A stretch of DNA of 64,000 bases from Thomasclavelia saccharogumia DSM 17460 (GTDB lineage: Bacteria; Bacillota_I; Bacilli_A; Erysipelotrichales; Coprobacillaceae), in NCBI RefSeq assembly GCF_000686665.1, contig NZ_JMLH01000006.1:20992-84991 (forward strand), written 5' to 3'. The stretch's first letter is position 1, and each line of letters opens with the position of its first letter. Shown here one piece after another: positions 44,314 through 53,685 of the stretch. A program made the translations under genes and the position numbers. Below the pieces are notes generated by a model that was not told where the DNA came from, did not search any database, and worked only from the letters and a program-made list of their open reading frames with translations.

Positions 44314-46187
44314 TGGATCTAAATAAAATTAAAGATCCCTCTTTTTTAAAAGAGCTGGATATTAGACAATTAAATCAATTAGCCTCGGATATCCGTGAAT
44401 TTTTAATTAATAATATTTCAAAAACTGGAGGCCATCTTTCAAGCAATTTAGGTGTAGTTGAATTAACAATTGCTTTACATTATGTTTTTAATTCACCTAA
44501 AGATAAAATCTTCTTTGATGTGGGACACCAGTCTTATGTTCATAAGATCCTTACAGGTCGAGCTAGTCAATTTAATACTTTGCGGAAATACCAGGGGTTA
44601 TCAGGATTTCAAAAACGTTGTGAAAGTGAGCATGATGTGTGGGAAGCAGGACATTCCTCAACGGCATTAAGCGGTGCTGTAGCAATGGCAATCGCCCGCG
44701 ATTTAGATAAGCAAAATTTTAGTGTTATTCCTGTCATTGGTGACGCCGCAATGGTTGGCGGGGAATCTTTAGAAGCTTTAAATCATCTTGGTTCTATCAA
44801 CAATAAAGTTATCATTATCTTGAATGATAACCAAATGGCAATAGGTAAAAGTGTTGGCGGTTTTAATGATTTTTTGTCTTCAATAAGACTTAGCGGAACT
44901 TATAATAATTTGAAAGAAGATTATCGTAACATTACTTCAAAAAATAAATTTGGTAAAATGATTTTTAATATTTCTAAACGCGTCAAAGATTTTGTAAAGC
45001 ATGGTTTGATCGATGACACAATTTTTGAGGATTTTGGTGTTGATTATTTAGGACCTGTCAACGGACACGATTTTGATGATCTAATCAGAGTTTTGAATCT
45101 AGCAAAAGCTTCTAAAACAAGTGTTGTTGTTCATGTAGTTACCAAAAAAGGAAAAGGGTATCGCTATGCCGAAAATGATTTTGCTGGTAAATGGCACGGA
45201 ATTGCACCATTTAATATTAGTGATGGAACAATAAAAAATCCCGAACCTGAAGATAAAACGACCTGGTCTAAATTAGTTGCTGATCATATTGAAAAAAAGA
45301 TGGCAAGTGATCAAGATATCGTTGCGATTACACCAGCAATGATTCATGGTTCCGCGATGGATAGTATTTTTGTACATTATCCTGATCGCAGTTTTGATGT
45401 TGGAATTGCTGAAGAGCATGCCTTGACTTTTACCGCTGGTCTATCTATTGCGCATAAAAAACCGTTTATTTCTGTATATTCGTCTTTTTTACAGCGTGCT
45501 TATGATCAAATCAATCATGATATTGCCAGAATGGATCTTGGCTGTTTAATTTGCGTTGATCGTTGTGGTTTTGTTGGAGCTGATGGTCCTACTCATCATG
45601 GTGTATTTGATTTAGGAATTTTAAATCCTTTACCAAACGTTATTATTTGTACTCCAAGTAATAGTAAAGATGTTAAAAGATTTATTAATACATACTTAAA
45701 ATATAATGATCATCCTTATATTTTAAGAATTCCTCGTGGAAGTATCGAAATTGATGATACAGAGGTTGAAGAAATCTTACCGATTGGTAAATGGTCAGTT
45801 GAAGGCTTTGATGATCATGAGATAACTATTATTAGTTATGGTCAAAACGTAAATATGATTCGTGATTTTTATAAAGATAAAGATATTAAAATTCGCTTAG
45901 TAGATGCTAAGTTTATTAAACCGATGGACTTTGAACTATTGGATAGACTAGTTGATGATAAACCATTGATCGTATATGAAACGGAATTAAAAATAAATTC
46001 TTTATCTAGTAATATTGCTTATTATTATAGTCAAAAAGGAATTTTAAAGCGTATTTATAGTTTTGGCGTTGATGACCATTTTTCTGTTCAGGGTAGTATC
46101 GAAGAAATTTTAAAAGATGAAGGATTAGATATGGAATCATTTTATCAAAAGGTTAAGGAGATAATTGATGAAAAAAGAGAGAATTGA
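44313..46187 (+). CDS. dxs: 1-deoxy-D-xylulose-5-phosphate synthase
   Basis: Thiamine-PP enzyme making DXP from pyruvate and glyceraldehyde 3-phosphate; 624 residues. TPP motifs: VGHQSYVHKILTGR, GDAAMVGGESLEALN with the ...NDNQMAIG end, and the transketolase pyrimidine domain EEHALTFTAGLSIA, RCGFVGADGPTHHG. First step of the MEP pathway; dxr lies at 7.7 kb. Confidence 0.97.
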   Translation: MDLNKIKDPSFLKELDIRQLNQLASDIREFLINNISKTGGHLSSNLGVVELTIALHYVFNSPKDKIFFDVGHQSYVHKILTGRASQFNTLRKYQGLSGFQKRCESEHDVWEAGHSSTALSGAVAMAIARDLDKQNFSVIPVIGDAAMVGGESLEALNHLGSINNKVIIILNDNQMAIGKSVGGFNDFLSSIRLSGTYNNLKEDYRNITSKNKFGKMIFNISKRVKDFVKHGLIDDTIFEDFGVDYLGPVNGHDFDDLIRVLNLAKASKTSVVVHVVTKKGKGYRYAENDFAGKWHGIAPFNISDGTIKNPEPEDKTTWSKLVADHIEKKMASDQDIVAITPAMIHGSAMDSIFVHYPDRSFDVGIAEEHALTFTAGLSIAHKKPFISVYSSFLQRAYDQINHDIARMDLGCLICVDRCGFVGADGPTHHGVFDLGILNPLPNVIICTPSNSKDVKRFINTYLKYNDHPYILRIPRGSIEIDDTEVEEILPIGKWSVEGFDDHEITIISYGQNVNMIRDFYKDKDIKIRLVDAKFIKPMDFELLDRLVDDKPLIVYETELKINSLSSNIAYYYSQKGILKRIYSFGVDDHFSVQGSIEEILKDEGLDMESFYQKVKEIIDEKREN

Positions 46188-46968
46188 CGTCTTATTAGTT
46201 GAACATGGTTTTTTTGATTCGCGCGAAAAAGCTAAACGAGCAATCATGGCTGGAATTGTTCATGATGATTATGATATAATTGATAAACCAGGGACAAAGA
46301 TCCCAATCGATTCTAATTTACATGTTAAAGGAAATATCATGCCTTACGTATCCAGAGGTGGTTTAAAACTGGAACGAGCTTTAAAAGAATTTTCTTTAGA
46401 TCTTAAAGATAAAATTATGGTTGATATTGGCAGTTCAACCGGTGGTTTTACTGATTGTGCGTTACAAAACGGTGCTAAATTAGTATACGCAGTAGATGTC
46501 GGAACTAACCAGTTAGTTTGGAAACTACGCAATGATCCTCGTGTAATCGTAAAAGAACAGACAAACTTTCGTTATGCTACGATTGAATTGTTTGAAAATG
46601 GAGTTCCTTCTTTTGCTACGATCGATGTTTCGTTTATATCTTTAAAATATATTTTTGATGCTTTAAAAAATATATTAAGTTCTAATGATCAAGTTGTGGC
46701 ATTAATAAAACCGCAATTTGAAGCAGGTCGTGAAGATGTTGGTAAAAAAGGGATCGTTAAAGATAAAAAAATTCATTGTCGTGTTATTGAAAAAGTAATT
46801 GAATTTGCTAGAGCGGATGGCTTTATTTTAGAAAAGCTTACATATTCACCAATAACTGGTGGAGAAGGAAATATTGAGTTTTTAGGATTATTTGTTAAAG
46901 AAGGCAAAGAAACCGCTATTGATATTGAAAATGTAGTGGAGAGCGCACATAATTGTTTTGAAGGATAG
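46168..46968 (+). CDS. tlyA: TlyA-family rRNA methyltransferase (YqxC)
   Basis: 266 residues. S4 domain (ERIDVLLVEHGFFDSREKAK) and FtsJ-like methyltransferase (VDIGSSTGGFTDCALQNGAK, LIKPQFEAG). Probably 2'-O-methylates rRNA. ATG 46168 lies 7 bases after AAGGAG; the gene overlaps dxs. Bacillus ahrC/argR, usually next, is absent. Confidence 0.93.
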   Translation: MKKERIDVLLVEHGFFDSREKAKRAIMAGIVHDDYDIIDKPGTKIPIDSNLHVKGNIMPYVSRGGLKLERALKEFSLDLKDKIMVDIGSSTGGFTDCALQNGAKLVYAVDVGTNQLVWKLRNDPRVIVKEQTNFRYATIELFENGVPSFATIDVSFISLKYIFDALKNILSSNDQVVALIKPQFEAGREDVGKKGIVKDKKIHCRVIEKVIEFARADGFILEKLTYSPITGGEGNIEFLGLFVKEGKETAIDIENVVESAHNCFEG

Positions 46969-46976
46969 GTGAAAAA

Positions 46977-48632
46977 ATGTTAGAGAGTATCTATATTGAA
47001 AATTTTGCAATCATTGATCGTTTGGAAGTATCTTTTCATGATCAGATGACGGTTTTAACTGGTGAAACTGGTGCTGGTAAATCGATTATTATTGATGCAA
47101 TTGGTCAATTGATGGGTAATCGCAGCCAAACCAGCTTTATAAAAAGCGGCTGTAATGAGTCATTTATCGAAGGAATTTTTACGATTAAAGATAATTCTTC
47201 GGTTTTAAATAAATTGAAGGAATATCGAATTGAATTTGATGATAAACTAGTAGTATCAAAATCTTTTAATCGTGATAATAAAACAGTTATTAAAATAAAT
47301 TATCGAAATGTTTCAAAAATGGTTTTACAATCTATTATGAGTGAATTAATTGATATTCATTCTCAATTTGAAACACATAGTTTATTTGATCCTAATAATC
47401 ATATAAATATTTTAGACAATTATATTGGCAACTCTCTAACAGTTTTAAAAAAACAATATTTAGATGTTTACCAAGAATATAAAGAAACAAAAAAACTTTA
47501 CCAAAAAACAATTGAAGAAGAACTAAGTGATGAGCAGTTAGAATTTTATCAAAGTCAGCTAGATGAAATTAATAGTATTGATCTATCAGCAATCGATGAA
47601 GAAGAGTTAGAACAAGAAAAAAAAGCATTACTAAATTATGAAAAAACTAATGAAAAAATCACTAATTATCGCCATTATATCAGTGGTAGTCAAGGTGTAT
47701 TAGCACTTTTAAATAGTGCTATAAATGAATTAGAAACACTTGGTGAACAGCCTGCTTATCAAGCTATTTATGAAAAGATGTATGATTTATATTATAATTT
47801 GATTGATCTTGATGAAGAGGTACAAGATGAATTTAACAGTAATGATTTTGATGAATATCGTTTAAATGAAATACAAGATACTCTATTTAAGCTAAATCGT
47901 TTAAAACGTAAATATGGCCAATCTCTTGAAGCAATTATTGAAGCTAAAAAAGAGCTGGAAAATAAAATAGAAGCTTTTACTAATCGAGAGATATACTTAA
48001 ATGAATTAAAAAATCAATTAGATACCACTTTTAACAAAGCAACTGAATATGCTAACAAGATTACGACATTACGTAAACAAAAGGCTTTAGAGTTCACTGA
48101 ACAGGTAATGGTTCAATTAAAATCTTTATATCTTGATAAAGTTATTTTTAAAGTTGCTTTTGGAAAAAAAGAACTGCAAAAAGATGGCCAGGACGAGATA
48201 ACTTTTTTGATTGCAACTAACCTTGGTCAATCTTTAAAACCATTAAACAAAGTTGCTTCTGGTGGTGAAATGTCAAGAATCATGCTGGCAATAAAGACGC
48301 TTTCTTTAGCAACTAGTACTATTGAAACAATTATATTTGATGAAGCTGATACTGGTGTAAGTGGTAAAGTAGCTGAAAGCATTGGTGCTAAAATGCAACT
48401 AATTGCTAAAAATCATCAGGTTTTATGTATAACCCATTTAGCTCAGGTAGCTGCATTTGCTAAAAATCATTATTTGATTGAAAAAACTGCTACTAATAAT
48501 AATACTGAGGTTAAGATTTCTAAATTAGATGAAAATCAAAGTATTAATGAAATTGCTAAATTAATTTCTGGAAAAGATATTTCTAAAGAATCAATCGAGC
48601 ATGCAAAAAAATTAAAAGCTTGTAGTGAATAA
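46977..48632 (+). CDS. recN: DNA repair protein RecN
   Basis: SMC-like ATPase recruited to double-strand breaks, 551 residues. Walker A GETGAGKSIIIDAIG at about 31-45, a central coiled coil (about 150-370), signature VASGGEMSRIMLAIK and Walker B TIIFDEADTGVSG near 450-475. Follows tlyA by 8 bases, as in Bacillus (with ahrC missing). Confidence 0.96.
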   Translation: MLESIYIENFAIIDRLEVSFHDQMTVLTGETGAGKSIIIDAIGQLMGNRSQTSFIKSGCNESFIEGIFTIKDNSSVLNKLKEYRIEFDDKLVVSKSFNRDNKTVIKINYRNVSKMVLQSIMSELIDIHSQFETHSLFDPNNHINILDNYIGNSLTVLKKQYLDVYQEYKETKKLYQKTIEEELSDEQLEFYQSQLDEINSIDLSAIDEEELEQEKKALLNYEKTNEKITNYRHYISGSQGVLALLNSAINELETLGEQPAYQAIYEKMYDLYYNLIDLDEEVQDEFNSNDFDEYRLNEIQDTLFKLNRLKRKYGQSLEAIIEAKKELENKIEAFTNREIYLNELKNQLDTTFNKATEYANKITTLRKQKALEFTEQVMVQLKSLYLDKVIFKVAFGKKELQKDGQDEITFLIATNLGQSLKPLNKVASGGEMSRIMLAIKTLSLATSTIETIIFDEADTGVSGKVAESIGAKMQLIAKNHQVLCITHLAQVAAFAKNHYLIEKTATNNNTEVKISKLDENQSINEIAKLISGKDISKESIEHAKKLKACSE

Positions 48633-48657
48633 TTATTAGCATAGAGACCAAACTAGA

Positions 48658-48675
48658 TTGTAACATTTGTTACAA
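48658..48675 (+). promoter_or_regulatory. Inverted repeat touching the spoIVB ribosome site
   Basis: TTGTAAC (48658-48664), ATTT, GTTACAA (48669-48675); the last two As are also the start of AAGGAGG (48674-48680). As RNA it forms a hairpin that abuts the ribosome site; as DNA it is an operator-like dyad. Confidence 0.55.
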
Positions 48676-48685
48676 GGAGGTTTCT

Positions 48686-49684
48686 ATGCTTTTTAAAAAG
48701 CTAATACTTTCCTTAATTGTTATTTTAGCCATTACAATTAATCCCATTGCTTTATATGCAATATCATTGATTCCTGGTGGTGATTCAATTGGAATTGAAT
48801 TAAATTATCAGGGCGTTGTAATAACTGGTGGATATAAAATTAAAACTGCTGATACAATTTATGACCCTTTAGCAGAAGATTTTAAAGTCGGAGATATAAT
48901 TGTTGAAATTGATGGACAAAAAGTAACTACGATTGAAGAATTAAGTGAATTTATTAAAACTGGTGGTAGTGAGAAAAGTAATTACGATTTAACTATTATC
49001 AGAAATAAAGAAAGACTTCATCGTAATCTCCAGGTTTTTTTAGAAAATCAGGAATTTACAACCGGATTATATGTAAAAGATGCTATTTCTGGTGTGGGAA
49101 CTTTAACGTTCTATAATCCTGCAGATAATACCTTTGGCGCATTAGGACATGCAATGAGTGATACTAAATTAAATACCAATAGTTTACTGCAATCTGGTAA
49201 TATTTATGAAAGTAGTGTTACGGGAATTAAAAAAGCTTCTCCTAACAGCTCTGGTAATAAAATTGCTGATATTTCTAATATTGAAATAGGTAGTATAAAC
49301 AGCCATAATCAATTTGGTATTTATGGAACTTATAATTACGATATTTCTAATAGAAAGGCAATGGATACAGCCAGCAAGGATGAAATCAAATTAGGAAAAG
49401 CATATTTTTTAACTGTTTTAAATGGTCAGGAAATCCAAAAATGTGAAATTGAAATTACTAAGTTAAATGATCAAGATTCAGTTAAAGAAAAAGGAATTGA
49501 GTTTAAAGTAACAGATCAAAATATTATTGATAAGGCTAATGGTATAATTCAAGGAATGAGCGGCTCACCAATTATTCAAGATGATAAGATTATTGGTTGT
49601 GTAACGCACGTATCTGGAAATAATCCGATGACAGGTTTTGGTTTGTATATAGAATGGATGTTGGAAATGGAAAAACAAAGATAA
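48686..49684 (+). CDS. spoIVB: SpoIVB sporulation serine peptidase
   Basis: 332 residues. N-terminal membrane/signal segment (about 5-27), PDZ domain (about 50-115, FKVGDIIVEIDGQKV), S55 peptidase domain with H155 in FGALGHAMSD and the catalytic serine (about 294) in GMSGSPIIQDDKIIGC. In Bacillus it is made in the forespore and triggers sigma-K activation. The recN-spoIVB order is conserved, but spo0A, its usual neighbour, lies 6 kb away. Confidence 0.93.
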   Translation: MLFKKLILSLIVILAITINPIALYAISLIPGGDSIGIELNYQGVVITGGYKIKTADTIYDPLAEDFKVGDIIVEIDGQKVTTIEELSEFIKTGGSEKSNYDLTIIRNKERLHRNLQVFLENQEFTTGLYVKDAISGVGTLTFYNPADNTFGALGHAMSDTKLNTNSLLQSGNIYESSVTGIKKASPNSSGNKIADISNIEIGSINSHNQFGIYGTYNYDISNRKAMDTASKDEIKLGKAYFLTVLNGQEIQKCEIEITKLNDQDSVKEKGIEFKVTDQNIIDKANGIIQGMSGSPIIQDDKIIGCVTHVSGNNPMTGFGLYIEWMLEMEKQR

Positions 49685-49733
49685 CAATGGTGCCTTAAGG
49701 GCCAAAGTCATTAGTTTAGATGACAAAAATATG

Positions 49734-49776
49734 CCAGGAGGATGAGACTTAAAAGTTTCTGCTCCTGGTTTTATTT
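49734..49776 (+). terminator. Long terminator after spoIVB
   Basis: CCAGGAG (49734-49740) pairs with CTCCTGG (49762-49768), with an inner GAGACTT/AAGTTTC stem, then TTTTATTTT. A CCTTAAGG palindrome precedes it at about 49693. Confidence 0.85.
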
Positions 49777-49809
49777 TAAATGACTGTTATTTATCTTTTT
49801 TAACCTTAC

Positions 49810-49838
49810 TTTTCATAAATAAACTTTTTTAGTATAAT
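49810..49838 (+). promoter_or_regulatory. Promoter of azlCD-dinB
   Basis: TTTTCA (49810-49815), 17-base spacer, TATAAT (49833-49838). Confidence 0.65.
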
Positions 49839-49858
49839 AGTGTCATTGGAGGATTTAT

Positions 49859-50536
49859 ATGAATTTTAAAATATTGAAAGAAGCCTTTAAGGAATCTATT
49901 CCGGTAATGATGGGATATCTTGTATTAGGTTTTGCCTTTGGCGCTTTGCTTGTAAGTAAGGACTATCCTACTTATTATGCTTTAATTATGAGTTTTTTTA
50001 TCTATGCTGGCAGTATGCAGTTTGTAACAATATCTCTATTAACAGCTAAAAGTTCACTTTTAAATGCCTTTATCATGACATTAGTAGTAAATGCTAGACA
50101 TATTGTCTATGGTTTATCAATGTTAAATAGATTTGAAAAAATGAAAGTTTTAAAGCCATATATGATTTTTTCATTAACTGATGAGACTTTTTCACTTTTG
50201 ATCAAAGATGATCAGCAAAATAAATATGTTAGTTTTTTTATTAGTCTTTTTGATCAGTGCTATTGGATCATCGGGTCATTGATTGGAGCTACCATTTCAA
50301 ATATTATTACTTTTGATAGTAGGGGATTAGAGTTTTCAATGACAGCATTATTTATAGTAATTGTAATAGATCAAATAAAAAACAGTCAAAATCATCTAGC
50401 AACAAAAATAGGTTTTATTGTAAGTATTGTTTCTTTGCTTATATTTGGTAGTGATAATTTTGTAATCGTATCTTTAATTGGAATTATTGGGGCTTTAATA
50501 TTTAAAAGAAAGGATTTAGAAAATGAATATGAATAG
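49859..50536 (+). CDS. azlC: AzlC-family branched-chain amino acid exporter, large subunit
   Basis: 225-residue membrane protein with about six to seven hydrophobic segments; FGALLVSKDYPTYYALIMSF and the conserved AGSMQFVTISLLTAKSS and VVNARHIVYGLSML are typical. Works with AzlD to export branched-chain or related amino acids. TTGGAGGA precedes the ATG. Confidence 0.9.
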   Translation: MNFKILKEAFKESIPVMMGYLVLGFAFGALLVSKDYPTYYALIMSFFIYAGSMQFVTISLLTAKSSLLNAFIMTLVVNARHIVYGLSMLNRFEKMKVLKPYMIFSLTDETFSLLIKDDQQNKYVSFFISLFDQCYWIIGSLIGATISNIITFDSRGLEFSMTALFIVIVIDQIKNSQNHLATKIGFIVSIVSLLIFGSDNFVIVSLIGIIGALIFKRKDLENEYE

Positions 50537-50852
50537 AGATATAATGATAATAATAGTTGTGGCTCTAGGCACCATTTTGACAAGAGCTTTACCTTTTATT
50601 ATTTTTAATGATCCAAGTAAAAAGCCGGCTTTAATTGATTATTTAGGTAAAGTATTACCATATTCCGTTATGGCCATGCTAGTTGTATATTGTTTAAAAG
50701 ATATAAATTTTTTTGATTCAAATCATGGCTTACCAGAAATAATCGCAATTTCGATTATTATTGTAGTGCACTTATTAAAAAATAATACATTATTATCGAT
50801 TATCATAGGGACTATCAGTTATATGATTTGTGTCCAGATGATTTTTATTTAG
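50523..50852 (+). CDS. azlD: AzlD-family transporter subunit
   Basis: 109-residue membrane protein with three to four helices; ALGTILTRALPFIIF and VLPYSVMAMLVVYCLKD match the family. Overlaps azlC by 14 bases, as expected for a two-subunit carrier. Confidence 0.9.
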   Translation: MNMNRDIMIIIVVALGTILTRALPFIIFNDPSKKPALIDYLGKVLPYSVMAMLVVYCLKDINFFDSNHGLPEIIAISIIIVVHLLKNNTLLSIIIGTISYMICVQMIFI

Positions 50853-50865
50853 GAGGGGTTGTGTA

Positions 50866-52065
50866 ATGCAAATAATCTTTCATATTGATTTAAATGCATT
50901 TTATGCAAGTGCTGAAATATCAAGAAATCCCAAACTTGAGGGGAAACCGCTTGTTATTTCGGGAAAATCAAAACGAAGTATTATTACTACTGCTTCCTAT
51001 GAAGCTCGTAAGTTTGGAATCCATTCTGCGATGCCGCTATTTCAGGCTTATCAAAAATGTAAAAATCTAATTGTTTTACCAGCAGATTTTGAATTGTATC
51101 ATCGCTTATCTAATGATTTTTTTAATATAATAGCATCATATAGTGATATTTTAGAGGTTGCTAGTATCGATGAATGTTACGTTGATGTTACTAAAATTAT
51201 TCAAAGTAGAAATTGTCATCCGATGCAGTTAGCAAAAGAAATCCAAGATAAAGTTTATAACGAGCTAAATCTTAAATGTTCGATTGGCATTTCGCCAAAC
51301 AAATTTTTAGCAAAAATGGCTAGTGATATGAAAAAACCAATGGGTATTACGATTTTAACACGATCAAATATCAAAGAATTAATGTGGCCTTTAGATATTA
51401 AGGATATGTTTGGAATTGGAAAAAAAACTACACCTCGTTTAAAAGAAGTTGGAATCAATACAATCGGTGATATTGCTAATTATGATAATTATAATAAATT
51501 GCGTCAAATCGTTGGTAAAAATGCTTTACTATTATATCGTAAAGCCAACGGAATCGATATTCGCACAGTTGATGCTAAACAAAACGAATTAAAATCTGTA
51601 GGCAATTCTACTACATTACCTCATGATACTTTAGATGAGGTCATATTGAGGGATACTTTAAAAAAATTAGCTAAACAAGTTTCTACAAGAGCAATAAAAA
51701 GAAATCTTATTTCTAATTCGATATCGATTACAATAAAATACACGCGATTTGAAAGTGTTAATCGACAAACAACTATCAAGTCATATGTAAATGATTATGA
51801 AACTATTCTTTCTACTGCTAAGATGCTTTTTGAAGCTCATTATGATGGTCGACCAGTACGTTTATTAGGAATTAGTTTAAATAATACCATCAATAAAAAG
51901 GATTATAAAGAGCAGCTGAGTATTTTTGATACTTCTAAAAATGAAGATGATAAGGAAGCGTTAGAAACGATTATAGAAAATATTAATAATAAGTTTGATA
52001 AACCGATCGTAACTAAGGCATCAGCTGTTTCTAATAAAGGTATTCAAAAGAAATATTTAAAATAA
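50866..52065 (+). CDS. dinB: DNA polymerase IV (Y-family)
   Basis: Translesion polymerase, 399 residues. Catalytic motifs HIDLNAFYASAEI (about 5-17) and ASIDECYVDVT (about 101-111), helix-hairpin-helix region MFGIGKKTTPRLKEVGI, little finger domain, and a clamp-binding peptide EQLSIF (about residue 346). AGGAGGGG precedes the ATG. 13 bases after azlD, so probably co-transcribed. Confidence 0.95.
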   Translation: MQIIFHIDLNAFYASAEISRNPKLEGKPLVISGKSKRSIITTASYEARKFGIHSAMPLFQAYQKCKNLIVLPADFELYHRLSNDFFNIIASYSDILEVASIDECYVDVTKIIQSRNCHPMQLAKEIQDKVYNELNLKCSIGISPNKFLAKMASDMKKPMGITILTRSNIKELMWPLDIKDMFGIGKKTTPRLKEVGINTIGDIANYDNYNKLRQIVGKNALLLYRKANGIDIRTVDAKQNELKSVGNSTTLPHDTLDEVILRDTLKKLAKQVSTRAIKRNLISNSISITIKYTRFESVNRQTTIKSYVNDYETILSTAKMLFEAHYDGRPVRLLGISLNNTINKKDYKEQLSIFDTSKNEDDKEALETIIENINNKFDKPIVTKASAVSNKGIQKKYLK

Positions 52066-52115
52066 ATGAATAATTATTTATCTTGCTCATAAGTTATATA
52101 AACGGAGGACTACTT

Positions 52116-52679
52116 ATGGGCATTATAAATAAAATTTTTAAAAATGAAAAAGTATTAATTAATCTTTTTTCAGTTGTTTTATTAAGCTGCGGGATTATTT
52201 TTGGAATTATTTATTATTTTTATGGTAGTGAAAATCTGATTGATTTTTGTAAGTATTTATTTTTTTATAAAGATAATGAAGTAACTAATAATTATAATAT
52301 ATATATGACAATTACTGGTATATACATATTTTTATCTTTGTTTATTTCAACGAGTTTTTTAGGAATGTTTTTTAATAGTTTTATTATTTTTACTAAAGGA
52401 ATGCAATTTACGATCGCAACTATTTTTTACTTTACTTTAAACGACTTTAGTATTAGTATGTTTTTTTTAGGATATATACCACAATTGTTTATTGAATTAT
52501 TATTAACGTATGTAATATCAATAATTTCACTTAGGTTATCATTAAATTGTTTTACGATTACATTTATTACTAGAGAAGTGTTTAATAGCCGAAAGATAAT
52601 AAATTATATTTTAGATTATGTTATTGTAATTTTGATCATTGTAACTTTGTCAATGGCTTTTAAAGTTTATGCACTTTAA
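52116..52679 (+). CDS. spoIIM: Stage II sporulation protein M
   Basis: 187-residue membrane protein with about five hydrophobic segments (DUF95/SpoIIM type), needed with SpoIID and SpoIIP for engulfment. Similarity is mainly in topology and the segment NSFIIFTKGMQFTIATIFYF; the order spoIIM-xerD-deoB is the Bacillus order and supports the call. ATG 52116 follows GGAGGAC; an upstream in-frame start would precede that site. Confidence 0.8.
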   Translation: MGIINKIFKNEKVLINLFSVVLLSCGIIFGIIYYFYGSENLIDFCKYLFFYKDNEVTNNYNIYMTITGIYIFLSLFISTSFLGMFFNSFIIFTKGMQFTIATIFYFTLNDFSISMFFLGYIPQLFIELLLTYVISIISLRLSLNCFTITFITREVFNSRKIINYILDYVIVILIIVTLSMAFKVYAL

Positions 52680-52713
52680 GTTAGCAAATCAATGGAAAAT
52701 TTAATTTTAATCA

Positions 52714-52722
52714 TGATATAAT
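52714..52722 (+). promoter_or_regulatory. Extended -10 promoter of xerD
   Basis: TGaTATAAT at 52714-52722, no good -35. The predicted start is just before the ribosome site at 52733. Confidence 0.5.
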
Positions 52723-52746
52723 TAGTCATATAAGAGGTGAAGATTG

Positions 52747-53655
52747 ATGAAATTAAAAGATAGTCTAAATGAATACCGACAGTATTTGATCGTTGAAAAG
52801 GGATTAAGTAAAAATACTATCTTAGCATACTTAAATGATTTAAATAAATTTTTTATCTATTTAAATGATATTCATCAAATATATGAAATAGAAAATATTT
52901 CTAAAGAACATATTCGCCTTTATTTAAAAGAATTATCAAAAATAAACAGTTCTACAAGTATAACGAGAAAGTTAGTTTCTTTAAGAATGTTTTTTGCTTT
53001 TTTAGTGAAAGATAAGATCATAGATGTTAATATTATGAATGATTTTGATTTACCAAAAATTGATAAAAAATTACCTGTTGTTTTAAGTGAACAAGAAATG
53101 CAGGAAATTTTAGATAGTATCGTTGTTGAAGATCATTTGAGTTCGCGTAATCGCTGCATGTTAGAACTAATGTATGCTACGGGCTTAAGAATATCTGAAT
53201 TAATTAATTTGAATGTTAGTTCTGTGAATATTTATATGGGTTATATAAAAGTAATTGGAAAAGGGAATAAAGAAAGAATTGTTCCCATTGGTGCAGTTGC
53301 AAAAAAAATATTGAGTGATTATTTAAATAATTATCGGGAAGAATTTATCAAAAAAGAATCTTCATTATTATTTTTTAATAATCATGGTAATAAAATGAGT
53401 CGCGAAGAGTTTTATATTATTTTAAAACAAATTATTAGACAGACATCAGTAAACAAAAAAGTATCTCCACATACAATTCGTCACAGCTTTGCTACTCATC
53501 TTTTAGAAAATGGGGCTGATTTACGTTCGATTCAAGAACTGCTAGGACATAGTGATATAAGCACGACGACAATATACACTCATATATCAAATCAAAAAAT
53601 AAAAAAAGAATATCAGCAATTTCATCCCCGAATAAAAAAGGATATAGATAAATAA
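52747..53655 (+). CDS. xerD: Tyrosine recombinase XerD
   Basis: Chromosome dimer resolution recombinase, 302 residues. N-terminal SAM-like DNA-binding domain, then catalytic residues: Arg in YATGLRISELINL (about 149), HTIRHSFATHLLENGADLRS with HxxR, LGHSDISTTTIYTH with the nucleophilic Tyr (about 284). ATG 52747 lies 8 bases after GAGGTG. Confidence 0.94.
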   Translation: MKLKDSLNEYRQYLIVEKGLSKNTILAYLNDLNKFFIYLNDIHQIYEIENISKEHIRLYLKELSKINSSTSITRKLVSLRMFFAFLVKDKIIDVNIMNDFDLPKIDKKLPVVLSEQEMQEILDSIVVEDHLSSRNRCMLELMYATGLRISELINLNVSSVNIYMGYIKVIGKGNKERIVPIGAVAKKILSDYLNNYREEFIKKESSLLFFNNHGNKMSREEFYIILKQIIRQTSVNKKVSPHTIRHSFATHLLENGADLRSIQELLGHSDISTTTIYTHISNQKIKKEYQQFHPRIKKDIDK

Positions 53656-53685
53656 TGCATGAATCATGCTGGAAATGGAGGAAAA

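Noticed and set aside
48639..48670. GCATA at the right place for a sigma-F/G -35 before spoIVB
   Set aside because: No acceptable -10 at the needed spacing; too weak to call.
49685..49858. Possible T-box or riboswitch before azlCD
   Set aside because: The structured part is a plain terminator of the spoIVB transcript upstream of the azl promoter; no T-box sequence is present.
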